Assembly: GCA_025937235.1 (NCBI GenBank)
Contig: JAICRU010000010.1
Location: 1-53,471, forward strand
Source: Acidimicrobiia bacterium
GTDB taxonomy: Bacteria > Actinomycetota > Acidimicrobiia > Spongiisociales > ZC4RG35
Length of the DNA stretch: 53,471 nt
Reading direction: 5' to 3'
The translations under genes and the position numbers were made by a program. Shown here piece after piece: positions 44,313 to 53,451 of this stretch. The notes under the pieces were generated by a model. It ran no database searches. It had not been told where the DNA came from and worked only from the letters and a program-made list of their open reading frames with translations. The first letter of the stretch is position 1, and each line of letters begins with the position of its first letter.

Positions 44313-44489
44313 ATGGCGGTGCCCAAGAAGAAGATGTCGCGCTCGCGGACCAGACAGCGCAAGGCTGCATGGAAGGTCTCGCGTCCGACGACCGTTGCCT
44401 GCGAGCAATGCGGCAAGCCCAAGCTGCCCCACCGCGCCTGTCGCGAGTGCGGCACCTATGGCGGCCGCGAGGTGATCGAGGCCTCCTGA
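44313..44489 (+). CDS. rpmF: 50S ribosomal protein L32
   Basis: A 58-residue ribosomal protein beginning MAVPKKKMSRSRTRQRKAAW, the invariant L32 start. A zinc-binding CEQC and CREC pair is intact. A GAGGAG site lies 8 nt before the ATG. It sits in the classic YceD-rpmF-plsX order. Confidence 0.97.
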   Translation: MAVPKKKMSRSRTRQRKAAWKVSRPTTVACEQCGKPKLPHRACRECGTYGGREVIEAS

Positions 44490-44492
44490 GCC

Positions 44493-45467
44493 TTGGCCCG
44501 GATCGCCCTCGACGCAATGGGGGGCGACAACGCCCCCGTCGAGACCGTCGCCGGAGCAGTTGATGCTGCCACCCGCGGCGTCGATGTGGTCCTGGTCGGT
44601 CGGGGCGAGGTAATCGAGCCCGAGCTGGCCAGGCAAGACGCCGACCTTCCCGTAGTCGACGCCCCTGATGTCATCGGGATGGGGGACGACCCGGCCCGAG
44701 CCCTTCGGGACAAACCGGGCGCCTCGATCAATGTCGCCGCCCGTCTCGTTCGCGAGGGGGAGGCAGAGGGGCTCGTGTCCGCCGGTTCCACCGGCGCGGC
44801 ATTGGCAGCCTCTGCCATCTTGATCGGCAGGGTCGACAGGACCGCCCCTCCGTCTATCGCCTCTATCTTCCCAACCCCAGGCAGCCCAACTCTGGTCCTC
44901 GACTCGGGGGCCAACCCCGATGTCAGCGCCGAGAACCTGGTCCAATTCGCCATCATGGGTGCGGTGGGGGCCGAAGTGCTCCTGGGCGTCGCCAACCCCA
45001 GGGTCGGGCTGCTCACCAACGGGGAGGAGAAGGGCAAGGGCAGGAGCCTGGAGCGGGAGGCCTATGAGCTCCTCGAGAACGCGCCGCTTCGCTTTGTGGG
45101 CAACGTCGAAGGCCGCGACGTCGCCGCCGACAAAGCCGACGTCATCGTCACCGACGGCTTCACCGGGAACGTCTTTCTCAAGACCATGGAGGGGGCGGCC
45201 CAGGTCATCATGCGGTACGCCCTCGAGGCGATCTCCCATCTCGAGCCATCCGTGCAGGAGTCGGTGCTCCCCGCCCTGAGTGAGGTGAGGCGAAAGCTCG
45301 ACTACGAGACATATGGCGGCGCCCACTTGCTCGGGGTGAAGGCTGTGGTGGTGATAGCCCATGGCGCCTCGAGCCGGGTGGCCATCTCCAACGCGTTGGG
45401 CATGGCCTCCGATGCGGCCGCCCAAGATCTGCCGGGCCGGATGGCGGCCAGGCTCACGTCCTCGTGA
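44493..45467 (+). CDS. plsX: Phosphate acyltransferase
   Basis: A 324-residue enzyme that converts acyl-ACP to acyl-phosphate for membrane lipid synthesis. It begins ARIALDAMGGDNAP, the family's N-terminal signature, and has VSAGSTGAALAAS and VTDGFTGNVFLKTMEG. The start is TTG, 3 bp after the rpmF stop. Its stop overlaps the rnc start as GTGA. The PlsY partner is not in this window. Confidence 0.95.
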   Translation: MARIALDAMGGDNAPVETVAGAVDAATRGVDVVLVGRGEVIEPELARQDADLPVVDAPDVIGMGDDPARALRDKPGASINVAARLVREGEAEGLVSAGSTGAALAASAILIGRVDRTAPPSIASIFPTPGSPTLVLDSGANPDVSAENLVQFAIMGAVGAEVLLGVANPRVGLLTNGEEKGKGRSLEREAYELLENAPLRFVGNVEGRDVAADKADVIVTDGFTGNVFLKTMEGAAQVIMRYALEAISHLEPSVQESVLPALSEVRRKLDYETYGGAHLLGVKAVVVIAHGASSRVAISNALGMASDAAAQDLPGRMAARLTSS

Positions 45468-46138
45468 CCCTCGAACAGCGGCTCGGGTACGACTTCACGG
45501 ATGGGTCGTTGCTGAAGCTGGCCTTGACCCATCGCTCGGTGAGCTCCGACGACTCCTCCCGGAAGGACAACGAGCGGCTCGAATTCCTCGGTGATGCCGT
45601 GCTCCAGCTGGCGATCACCGCATACCTGTATCACACCTTCCCGAACCTCCACGAGGGCAACCTGGCCAAGATCCGCGCCGGTCTGGTGAGCCGGCCAGTC
45701 CTTGCCGAGGTCGCCCGCTCCATCGGGCTGGCCGAGCACATCGAGCTCACCCCGGCCGAGGATCGGACCGGCGGCAGGGAGAAGGATTCGATCATGGCCG
45801 ATGCCCTCGAGGCGGTTATCGGCGCTGTCTTCCTCGACTCAGGGCTGGGATCGGCCTCCGATCTGGTGCTGCGTCTGTGGGGCGGCCGCATCGACGAGAG
45901 GGCGCAGCGGCCCGGGCTCAAGGACTACAAGACCCGTCTCCAGGAGGTGCTCGCCAAAGACAGGCGATATCCCGAGTACCAGAGCGATGGATCCGGTCCC
46001 GACCATGAGCGAACCTTCGTCGCCACCGTGGAGGTCGATGGCCTCGTGCTCGGCACCGGATCGGGGCGGTCGAAGAAAGAGGCCGAGCAGGGGGCAGCAG
46101 AACAGGCGCTGGCCGCCCTCATCGAAGGCTCGAGATAA
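45464..46138 (+). CDS. rnc: Ribonuclease III
   Basis: A 224-residue double-strand-specific RNase. The catalytic signature is NERLEFLGDAVLQL near residue 36, followed by the second acidic site DALEAVIGAVFLDSG. The C-terminal dsRNA-binding domain is DYKTRLQEVLAK to KEAEQGAAEQALAAL. The GTG start overlaps the plsX stop. Its 3' end overlaps the opposing membrane-protein gene by 20 bp. Confidence 0.95.
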   Translation: MTLEQRLGYDFTDGSLLKLALTHRSVSSDDSSRKDNERLEFLGDAVLQLAITAYLYHTFPNLHEGNLAKIRAGLVSRPVLAEVARSIGLAEHIELTPAEDRTGGREKDSIMADALEAVIGAVFLDSGLGSASDLVLRLWGGRIDERAQRPGLKDYKTRLQEVLAKDRRYPEYQSDGSGPDHERTFVATVEVDGLVLGTGSGRSKKEAEQGAAEQALAALIEGSR

Positions 46139-46925
46139 CGATCGGTTCCTGCCGGGCACGGAGGTCGAAGTACCAGAGCGTGACCATGACCGCTATCGCC
46201 GCCACCACGAGGCCCTGCGCAACGATAAGGACGACGAACCCAAGGCCGGCGCCGATGCCGACCCCGGCTGCACCGATGATGGGGAGGGCGACCAGCTGCA
46301 CGAGCTGCGCGGCGATCGAGCCCAATAGCCCGACCATCACCAGGAATCCGACGGTAGGCCACCAGCGTCCCCTCACCAGCGCCATGCTGCGGCGCAGGGC
46401 AGCGACCGGCCCTATGTCCTCCAGCGCTATCACCGCGGTGATCATCGTGAAGCTGCCAATGAGCCACAATCCGGGGATGATCAAGGCGGCAAGCCCGACG
46501 CCGATCGAAATCAGGGCGAGCACTCCTGCCGCCAGGAGCGTCAACAGTCTCCTGAATGCGAACAGCGAAGCCTCCCCTCCTCGGATCGGCTCTCCGCCGA
46601 GCTCCCCGGCCACTATGCGATGCACTGTCATGCTGACGAAGCCTCCGGCAAGCAATTGGATCGCGGCGACGATGAGCCCTGCCTGGAGCAGGAGTAGGCC
46701 CAGCTCGCCGACCTCGGCATCGGTCATCTCGTCCAGGGCGAGAGGGTCGGCGAGCAGCAGCTGGAGCACGTCGCCGGCGCCGGTCAGTGCGAACACGCCG
46801 ATGGTGGCCCCGCCCAGGATGACGAATGCCCAGAAGGCCGGGGCGAGGATCCTCTTCCACACCCGCCCCAGAATCACCATCCCCTCGTTGAGGATCTCCC
46901 CGAACGGGCGTGGTGTGATCTCCAT
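46119..46925 (-). CDS. Multi-pass membrane protein (GDPD-associated-domain-like)
   Basis: A 268-residue protein with about six predicted helices (about 28-48, 75-95, 120-150, 155-170, 190-215 and 222-248), separated by short loops, starting MEITPRPFGEILNEGM. It resembles the membrane domain associated with glycerophosphodiester phosphodiesterases and related DUF-type proteins, but the assignment is weak. It is convergent with rnc and divergent from mutM across a palindromic promoter region. Confidence 0.65.
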   Translation of the reverse strand: MEITPRPFGEILNEGMVILGRVWKRILAPAFWAFVILGGATIGVFALTGAGDVLQLLLADPLALDEMTDAEVGELGLLLLQAGLIVAAIQLLAGGFVSMTVHRIVAGELGGEPIRGGEASLFAFRRLLTLLAAGVLALISIGVGLAALIIPGLWLIGSFTMITAVIALEDIGPVAALRRSMALVRGRWWPTVGFLVMVGLLGSIAAQLVQLVALPIIGAAGVGIGAGLGFVVLIVAQGLVVAAIAVMVTLWYFDLRARQEPIVISSLR

Positions 46926-46932
46926 TGGCCCG

Positions 46933-46943
46933 GTTACGGTAAC
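46933..46943. promoter_or_regulatory. Inverted repeat in the divergent mutM/membrane-protein region
   Basis: GTTAC-G-GTAAC is a perfect inverted repeat that includes TACGGT on the plus strand and TACCGT on the minus strand, both TANNNT-type -10 boxes. It could serve both genes. Confidence 0.3.
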
Positions 46944-46966
46944 GACCCCCTGGCCCGGAGCCGTCG

Positions 46967-47806
46967 GTGCCTGAGCTGCCCGAGGTCGAGTTGACCAGGC
47001 GTCATCTCGATGAGGCGATGAGAGGACGGCGTCTGGTTCGCGTCAGCACCACCCACCCCCGCACGGCACGTCACAACGCAGGTGGCGCCACCGAAGTCGA
47101 CGAGAGGCTGGAAGGCCGGACCGTCCGCGAGGTGGGGAGGAAGGGGAAGTTCCTGGCTGCTCCCCTCGACGACGGGCAGACACTCATCGCCCACCTTGGC
47201 ATGTCGGGCCGGTTCACCATCGGGGACCCGTCCGAAGAGGTGGCGCTGCACACCCATTTCCGGGCGACACTGGACGATGGCGTAGAGGTGCGGTTCATCG
47301 ACCCGCGTACCTTCGGGTTCGTCGCCGTCGTCTCCCCTGAAGAGATGGTCGAGTCGGGGCTTTCCCGGGTCGGCCCCGACGCGTGGGAGATGGCGCCCAC
47401 CGCCCCGGACCTGGCCGATGCGCTTGGGAAGCGGACGGCGCCGGTCAAGGCATTGCTCCTCGACCAGGTCATAGTCTCGGGTCTGGGCAACATCTACGCG
47501 GATGAGGCTCTCCATCTCGCCGGGATCCACCCTTTGCGTCCCGGTGGGGAACTGACCGTGTCCGATCTGGAGCGATTGCTCGCCGCTATCGAGATCGTCC
47601 TTGGTCAGGCCCTCGAAAACGGGGGAACCAGTCTCGACGATCTGGCCTATCTGCTCCCCGACGGGCGGGCGGGCGAGAACCTCGAGCGACTCCGGGTCTA
47701 TGGCCGCACCGGTCTTCCCTGTCCCACGTGCGGGGCAGCGGTCGAACGGATCGTGATTCGGGCCCGGTCGAGTCATTTCTGCCCGGTTTGCCAGCCGGCT
47801 CCGTGA
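46967..47806 (+). CDS. mutM: Formamidopyrimidine-DNA glycosylase
   Basis: A 279-residue bifunctional glycosylase/AP lyase for oxidised purines. The GTG start gives the needed N-terminus M-P-E-L-P-E, where P2 and E3 are catalytic; a CGGAG site supports it. Other family features are LIAHLGMSGRF and GLGNIYADEALH (helix-two-turn-helix). The C-terminal zinc finger has CPTC and CPVC. The stop overlaps or abuts the acyP start, and smc follows. Confidence 0.95.
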   Translation: MPELPEVELTRRHLDEAMRGRRLVRVSTTHPRTARHNAGGATEVDERLEGRTVREVGRKGKFLAAPLDDGQTLIAHLGMSGRFTIGDPSEEVALHTHFRATLDDGVEVRFIDPRTFGFVAVVSPEEMVESGLSRVGPDAWEMAPTAPDLADALGKRTAPVKALLLDQVIVSGLGNIYADEALHLAGIHPLRPGGELTVSDLERLLAAIEIVLGQALENGGTSLDDLAYLLPDGRAGENLERLRVYGRTGLPCPTCGAAVERIVIRARSSHFCPVCQPAP

Positions 47807-47808
47807 CC

Positions 47809-48099
47809 ATGAAAGCGGTCCATGCCCACGTCTCGGGCCAGGTGCAGCAGGTCGGCTTCCGCCAGGCGTGCCGTCAGGTGGCCCGTTCTGTGGGGTTGGT
47901 GGGGTGGGTCCGGAACCTGGCCGATGGGAGGGTCGAGGTGTGGGCCCAGGGCGATGCCGAAGGAGTCGATCGGCTGGTGGAATGGCTGTGGAGCGGGCCC
48001 GCCATGTCCGTGGTGATGGGAGTGGAGTCAGACGTGGTGGCTCCTGACCGATCGCTGCGTGACTTCTTCATCCAGCCGAATCCCATGAAGAGTGGTTGA
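47809..48099 (+). CDS. acyP: Acylphosphatase
   Basis: A 96-residue enzyme that hydrolyses acyl phosphates. The phosphate loop is GQVQQVGFRQ, with the catalytic arginine; the usual VQGVGFR glycine is glutamine here. The catalytic asparagine lies in GWVRNLADGRVEV. The start is the ATG at 47809; a GTG at 47803 overlapping mutM is an alternative. mutM-acyP-smc is a common actinobacterial order. Confidence 0.9.
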   Translation: MKAVHAHVSGQVQQVGFRQACRQVARSVGLVGWVRNLADGRVEVWAQGDAEGVDRLVEWLWSGPAMSVVMGVESDVVAPDRSLRDFFIQPNPMKSG

Positions 48100-48162
48100 G
48101 CCACTAGGCACTGTTAGCCTGCATCCGGTAATCACAGCCGTGTCATTCGCCAGGTGCTCTCT

Positions 48163-51100
48163 GTGTATTTGAAGTCACTGAAGCTCGTCGGCTTCAAGTC
48201 TTTCGCCGACCGGACCAGGCTCGAGTTCAGGCCCGGGGTGACGGTCGTGGTCGGCCCGAACGGATCGGGGAAGTCGAATCTGGTCGACGCCCTGTCCTGG
48301 GTGATGGGCACCCAGTCGACCAAGTCACTTCGCACCGGGAAGATGGAGGATGTGGTGTTCGCCGGCACGGCCACCCGTCCCTCCCTGAATCGGGCAGAGG
48401 CCACGCTGGTGATCGACAACGCTGAGAGGATGCTCCCGCTCGACCTCGAAGAGGTGGCCTTGACCCGCCGTCTCTACCGCGACGGCTCCTCGGACTACGA
48501 GATCAACGGTGTCGGGTGCAGGCTGCTCGACATCCAGGAGCTGTTGAGTGACTCCGGGGTGGGCCGACACCAACACGTGATCATCAGCCAGGGTCAGGTG
48601 GACGACGTTCTCAATGCCTCGCCCGAGGACCATCGCGCCGTCATCGAGGAGGCGGCCGGCGTCCTCAAGCACAGACGTCGCAAGGAGAAGGCCGAGCGTC
48701 GGCTCGAGCGCACCGACGAGGATGTCCTGCGTCTCCAGGATCTCATCGGTGAGATCGAGCGCCAACTGAGGCCGCTGCGCCGTCAGGCGCGAGCGGCCGA
48801 GCGATATCACGGACTGAAGTCGGAGGTGCGTGATCTGGCTCTGTACCTGGCCGGTCTCTCTCTGGACGCCTACGAATCGGAGATGGCCGAGGGAAGCATG
48901 CGTCTCGACCGGCTGAGCATCGAGATCGGGGAAGGTGAGATCGCCCTGGGAGACCTGTCGGCCTCTGTCGAGACGCTGACGACTCGGGCCTCCGTGGTTG
49001 GTCGTGATCTGGAACGGGACACCGGTGCAGCGGCGAGGCTGGAGACGATCATCGAGAGCCTGCGACGGCTCGGGGCGGTGGCCAAGGAGCGGAGGCGGGC
49101 AGTCAGCGGGCGGAGACAGGCCGGTATAGAGCGAAAGTCCGACCTCAGGATGGAACTGGCCGAGATCACCGACGAACTGGCCGGTGTCATCGAGGCCCAG
49201 GCGGCCGCGGCGGCCACCGCGGAAGCCATGGAGTCGCGCTTCCGGCGTCTCGAGGACGAGGAGCGCTCGATCGCCACCCACAACGCCCTCTCTCCCGAGG
49301 GTGCCCTGGCTGCCGCCCGCGGGGAGCTCTCGGTGCTCCACGCGGCCGGCGTCCGCGACGCCCGCGAGGTCGAGGCTGTCACTCACCGCATCGATGTCCT
49401 CGACTCACAGCTTCGAGATGAGGCCGGTGAGATCTCCAGGATCAACGACGAGGTGCGGGTGCTCGACGAGGAGGTCTCGTCGCTCCAGGAGGACTATCAG
49501 AGGCAAAGCGGGCGGCGTGAGGTCGATCAGGAGGGGTGGGCTCGCTCCGAGCAGGCCCTCACCGAGGCCAGACTCGCCCTGGCCGCTGCCACGGCGAGGG
49601 TCGAGGCTGTGGAGAGCGCCCTTTCCCGGCGCTTCGACCTGGAGGCTCGTCGCAAGGCCGAAACGGCGGAGGGCGCGATTGGGACGCTGGTCTCGCTGCT
49701 CGACATCCCAGCCGGGCTGGAACGGGCCGTCGACGCCGCCTTGGGCCGGTGGGTGGATGCCGTTGCCTTCCGGAGCATCGAAGGGCTGAAAGGGGCGGTG
49801 GAATTGGTCAAGGCCGAAGGCGGTGGTGGGGTGCCGGTCGTGTCCGCTGTGAACCGGGACACCGCACCGGCCTCCGAGATCGCCGCCGTCTCAGGGGTGG
49901 ACGCGCTGGTCGACCTGCTCGGGCCGAGCGCCGATATGGGGCTGGCCCGGCACCTGCTCGGCGATGTGCTCGTGGTGGAGGGGTGGTCCAGGGCCCTGAC
50001 CATCGTCGCCAGACACCCGGCTCTGCGCGCGGTGACCCCGGAGGGCGACCTCATCTCGATCGACGGCGTCCAGATCGCCCAGCCCGACGGGGCGGGCCCT
50101 GCTCTCCTCGAGACGGCTCAGGTCGATGCCGAGAAGGCGAGGACCGAACTGTCCCGCGCCACCTCAATCCACACCGCGGCCAGACGAGATTTCGAGAAGA
50201 GCCGCGAGACGGAGCGTGTGGCGCTCGAGAAGCTCGAAATGGCGGAGATCGGCCTGGCGGGCCATGCCGAGGCGATGTCCAGGCTGCAGAAATCTGCAGA
50301 CGCCCTCGAAGACGAGCGCAGGCGGCTCAAGGACCGTCTCGCTTCGCTCGAGGAGGGGGCGGCTGAGAGAGAGCGTCAGGTCCAAGACCTGAGCCGCCGC
50401 CTAGAGGCGCTGGAGGGGGAGGAAGCCGAGAGACTGTGGATGTGGGAGGAGCTGGAAGCGAGGCGGATCCAGATCGGGGCCGAGCGCGAGATCGCCCGCT
50501 CGGATTGGCATGAGGCCGCCTCGGCAGTGGTCAGCATCTCTGAGCGCCGCCGACTGCTCGAGGAGCGAGGGGGGAAGATCGAGTCCGAGCTGGAGCGGGT
50601 GGATGAGGACGCGCCCCAGCCGGTCGCAGTGGAGAGGCTCGAGCTCGTCGAGAGCTACGCACGCCGCTCAGTCGACATGCTCCAGAGCAGGCTGTCGACA
50701 CTGCGCGACCGTCAGAGTGGCCTCCGCGCCGAGAGTGACTCGATCATCGCAGAGCTGTCAACTGCGCGAGCCGACCTCGAAGAACGGCGAAATGACGTCT
50801 CCGCCGCCCGTGAGACCACGGCCGGTCTCCAGTTGCGGTTGACCGAGCTCCGCCTGATGAGAGAGAGCGTCGTCGAAGGCATTCGGCGCGACGCCGATGC
50901 CGAGGTGGATGCGGCTCGGGCTGCAACCCGCCCCGATTACCCCGAAGCGACCGATCTGAGTGCGATCCTCGATGAGAAATCGGCCCAGCTGCGACGGCTG
51001 GGCCCTATCAACCCGCTTGCCGCTGCCGAGTTCGCCGAGCTCGACGGGAGGCATACCTTCCTCGCCGAACAGCTAGCTGACGTTGAGGCCTCTCGGGCGG

Positions 51101-51603
51101 AGCTTCGCAAGGTGATCAGGGCGCTCGACGACGAGATCGAGCAACGATTCCAGGACGCGTTTGCGGAGGTCGCCGAGGCCTACCAACGATATTTCTCGGT
51201 CCTGTTCCCTGGCGGGAGGGGCCGGATCAGGCTGACCGACCCGGGCGACTCGCTTTCGGGCGTGACCATCGATGCTCAGCCGCTGGGCAAGAAGGTGAGC
51301 CAACTGACGCTTTTATCAGGTGGGGAGCGCAGCCTTGCGGCTCTCGCCTTCCTCTTCTCCATATTCGAAGCGCGTCCCAGCCCGTTCTACGTCCTGGACG
51401 AGGTGGAGGCCGCCCTCGACGATTCCAACCTGCGCCGTTTCTTGAGGATCGTCGATGAATTCCGGCAGCGGGCTCAGCTATTGATCATCACCCACCAGCA
51501 GCAGACGATGGAGGCAGCCGATGTGCTCTACGGGGTGACCATGGAGCCCGGCGGCTCGTCTCAGGTGGTGCGGAAGGACATGACGTCGGTGGGAGTGATC
51601 TGA
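48163..51603 (+). CDS. smc: Chromosome segregation protein SMC
   Basis: A 1146-residue SMC ATPase that organises the chromosome with ScpA/ScpB. It begins MYLKSLKLVGFKSFADRTRL, and the Walker A is GPNGSGKSN at residues 31-39. Two long coiled coils flank a hinge of about residues 510-640 (AIGTLVSLLDIPAGLERAVD near its start). The C-terminal head has LSGGERSLAAL near 1050 and the Walker B DEVEAALDDSN. The frame opens from a GTG at 48154, but I prefer the GTG at 48163, which has AGGTG 6 nt upstream and gives the family start. Confidence 0.95.
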   Translation: MYLKSLKLVGFKSFADRTRLEFRPGVTVVVGPNGSGKSNLVDALSWVMGTQSTKSLRTGKMEDVVFAGTATRPSLNRAEATLVIDNAERMLPLDLEEVALTRRLYRDGSSDYEINGVGCRLLDIQELLSDSGVGRHQHVIISQGQVDDVLNASPEDHRAVIEEAAGVLKHRRRKEKAERRLERTDEDVLRLQDLIGEIERQLRPLRRQARAAERYHGLKSEVRDLALYLAGLSLDAYESEMAEGSMRLDRLSIEIGEGEIALGDLSASVETLTTRASVVGRDLERDTGAAARLETIIESLRRLGAVAKERRRAVSGRRQAGIERKSDLRMELAEITDELAGVIEAQAAAAATAEAMESRFRRLEDEERSIATHNALSPEGALAAARGELSVLHAAGVRDAREVEAVTHRIDVLDSQLRDEAGEISRINDEVRVLDEEVSSLQEDYQRQSGRREVDQEGWARSEQALTEARLALAAATARVEAVESALSRRFDLEARRKAETAEGAIGTLVSLLDIPAGLERAVDAALGRWVDAVAFRSIEGLKGAVELVKAEGGGGVPVVSAVNRDTAPASEIAAVSGVDALVDLLGPSADMGLARHLLGDVLVVEGWSRALTIVARHPALRAVTPEGDLISIDGVQIAQPDGAGPALLETAQVDAEKARTELSRATSIHTAARRDFEKSRETERVALEKLEMAEIGLAGHAEAMSRLQKSADALEDERRRLKDRLASLEEGAAERERQVQDLSRRLEALEGEEAERLWMWEELEARRIQIGAEREIARSDWHEAASAVVSISERRRLLEERGGKIESELERVDEDAPQPVAVERLELVESYARRSVDMLQSRLSTLRDRQSGLRAESDSIIAELSTARADLEERRNDVSAARETTAGLQLRLTELRLMRESVVEGIRRDADAEVDAARAATRPDYPEATDLSAILDEKSAQLRRLGPINPLAAAEFAELDGRHTFLAEQLADVEASRAELRKVIRALDDEIEQRFQDAFAEVAEAYQRYFSVLFPGGRGRIRLTDPGDSLSGVTIDAQPLGKKVSQLTLLSGGERSLAALAFLFSIFEARPSPFYVLDEVEAALDDSNLRRFLRIVDEFRQRAQLLIITHQQQTMEAADVLYGVTMEPGGSSQVVRKDMTSVGVI

Positions 51604-51628
51604 CCGCCGGTTAGCTTGGCCCCGCAAA

Positions 51629-52627
51629 ATGGAACCGATCGCCATCCTCCTCGTCGTATTCCTCGCGGTCGTCCTCGGCGCCGCAGTGATCGTCGTGGTG
51701 ATCCGGGCCCGAACTGCGCCAGGGGGTGACGGGCCTCTCGAAGACGCAACCCGGACGTCCTCGATGGGGAAGTCGGCGGCGGCACTGGGCGCGTCCCTGC
51801 GCCGGGCATGGGGCGGCGGGCTAGACGATGACACCTGGGTCGAGCTCGAGGAGGCGTTGTTGGCGGCTGACGTCGGACTCGAGGCGACTACATCTGTCGT
51901 GGCAGGTGTCAAGGCGGCGTCGCCTCAGACCGTCGACGAGGCGAGGGCGGCGCTGACCGCCCGACTCCGGGCCGAGCTCGGGGACAAAGACCGCGAGTTG
52001 CGACTCGAGGGGCGCCCTGCAGTGATGCTGGTCGTGGGGGTCAATGGCACCGGCAAGACCACCACCATCGCCAAGCTGGCCGCAAGGCTGTCGGGCTCGG
52101 GGAGGTCGGTCATCCTCGCCGCCGGTGACACCTTCCGTGCCGCCGCCGGTGCTCAGCTGGATACTTGGGGCGAACGCCTCGGCATCGCGGTCGTCGCCGG
52201 GCAGGAAGGCGGCGATCCCGCCGCGGTGGCCTTCGACGCCATTGGGTCGGCCCGTGCGAAAGGCGTCGACGTGGTGATCGTCGACACAGCTGGACGTCTT
52301 CATGCCAAGAAGAACTTGATGGCGGAGCTGAGCAAGATCCATCGTGTCGCTTCCGGGGACCGTGGACACGTGGACGAGGTCCTGCTCGTGCTCGATGCGA
52401 CCGGAGGACAGAACGGCGTGACCCAGGTCCGGGAGTTCGCTTCGGCGGTGCCGCTGAGCGGCATCGTCCTGACCAAGCTGGACGGGACCGCAAAGGGCGG
52501 CATCGTCATCGCCATCGAGCGTCAGCTGGGAGTCCCGATAAAGTTCGTCGGGCTGGGTGAGGGGATCGATGACCTCGTGCCTTTCGACCCTGATGCGTTT
52601 GTCACCGATCTCCTGGAGCAATCGTGA
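51629..52627 (+). CDS. ftsY: Signal recognition particle receptor FtsY
   Basis: A 332-residue SRP GTPase that docks ribosome-SRP complexes to the membrane. It has an N-terminal membrane helix (about residues 4-25), then a linker, and the NG domain. The G1 loop is GVNGTGKTT near residue 136, the G3 region is DTAGRLH near 219, and the G4 region is TKLDGTAKGG near 280. smc-ftsY is a typical pair. The stop overlaps the cytidine deaminase start as GTGA. Confidence 0.95.
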   Translation: MEPIAILLVVFLAVVLGAAVIVVVIRARTAPGGDGPLEDATRTSSMGKSAAALGASLRRAWGGGLDDDTWVELEEALLAADVGLEATTSVVAGVKAASPQTVDEARAALTARLRAELGDKDRELRLEGRPAVMLVVGVNGTGKTTTIAKLAARLSGSGRSVILAAGDTFRAAAGAQLDTWGERLGIAVVAGQEGGDPAAVAFDAIGSARAKGVDVVIVDTAGRLHAKKNLMAELSKIHRVASGDRGHVDEVLLVLDATGGQNGVTQVREFASAVPLSGIVLTKLDGTAKGGIVIAIERQLGVPIKFVGLGEGIDDLVPFDPDAFVTDLLEQS

Positions 52628-53028
52628 ACCGAGAAGAGCTCGTGGCTGTGGCCCGGGATGCGGCCAAGAATGCCTACTCGCCCTACTCCAGGTTCAGGGT
52701 GGGCGCAGTGGTTGTAGCCGAGGACGGTCGTGTCTACACAGGGGCCAACATCGAGAACGCCGCCTTCCCGTCGTCCAATTGCGGCGAGGCGACGGCGATA
52801 CACACCGCAGCCGCCGACGGAGTGCGCAAGATCGACACCCTGGCCGTCGCATGCATCGATGCCACGGATGTCCGGGGGGCATATCCGTGCGGCCGGTGCC
52901 GGCAGATCATGGCCGAGTTCAGGGTGGACGACGTGATCGTTGCCGGGGGCGAAGGCTCAGAGATCCGTGAGCACACTCTCGATGAGCTGCTCCCACATCG
53001 ATTCACGTTCCGTTCAGACGCCCACTGA
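52624..53028 (+). CDS. cdd: Cytidine deaminase with atypical zinc site
   Basis: A 134-residue nucleoside deaminase. It begins with YSPYSRFRVGAVVV and has NIENAAF, the substrate-binding parts. The zinc-binding PCGRCRQ motif is intact. The first zinc motif, usually CAER, reads N-C-G-E-A here: the alanine is glycine and the following arginine is alanine. The catalytic glutamate is kept. The GTG start overlaps ftsY. The arginine change could alter zinc affinity or specificity, or it may be a related blasticidin-type deaminase. Confidence 0.9.
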   Translation: MNREELVAVARDAAKNAYSPYSRFRVGAVVVAEDGRVYTGANIENAAFPSSNCGEATAIHTAAADGVRKIDTLAVACIDATDVRGAYPCGRCRQIMAEFRVDDVIVAGGEGSEIREHTLDELLPHRFTFRSDAH

Positions 53029-53451
53029 TCAGGCGCTGGCCGGCCAGTCGGCCCTGTTCTCTTTTCGCACCACGAAGCGAAGACCCGACCAGGTCTCGTC
53101 GACGGCGACCACCTTGTTGTCGACCATGCCCGTGGGCAGGAAGAGGTCTCTCAGCGTCTGTTCGCTCAGATCCGTCTCGGCGCCCGAGCTCTTCTTCGGC
53201 CAGAAGACCCAGATCGCGCCATCCGCCGGGAGATTGGTCACAGCGTTCTGAAATCCGCGCTCCGCCTCGTCGGACCGCTCGGCGAAAACGATGAACACAT
53301 CGGCCGGGTAGTCACCTCGGTGGACCCGTACCCCGGCTGGGAGCTCACCGAGCTCGAAGTCGTAATAGTTGGGCAGGTTCAGGATCCCGACGGTCTTACC
53401 TTTGGTGATCCCCAGCTTCTGAAGCAGGGGTGTGCCGCTGTACCCAGCCAT
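53029..53451 (-). CDS. DUF3052 family protein
   Basis: A 140-residue protein starting MAGYSGTPLLQKLGITKG and containing VFIVFAERSDEAERGF and GAIWVFWPKKSSG. It fits DUF3052, a mostly actinobacterial family of unknown function. The ATG at 53451 is the natural start. It is convergent with cdd with no gap, and the 20 bases beyond the start hold too little to describe. Confidence 0.88.
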   Translation of the reverse strand: MAGYSGTPLLQKLGITKGKTVGILNLPNYYDFELGELPAGVRVHRGDYPADVFIVFAERSDEAERGFQNAVTNLPADGAIWVFWPKKSSGAETDLSEQTLRDLFLPTGMVDNKVVAVDETWSGLRFVVRKENRADWPASA

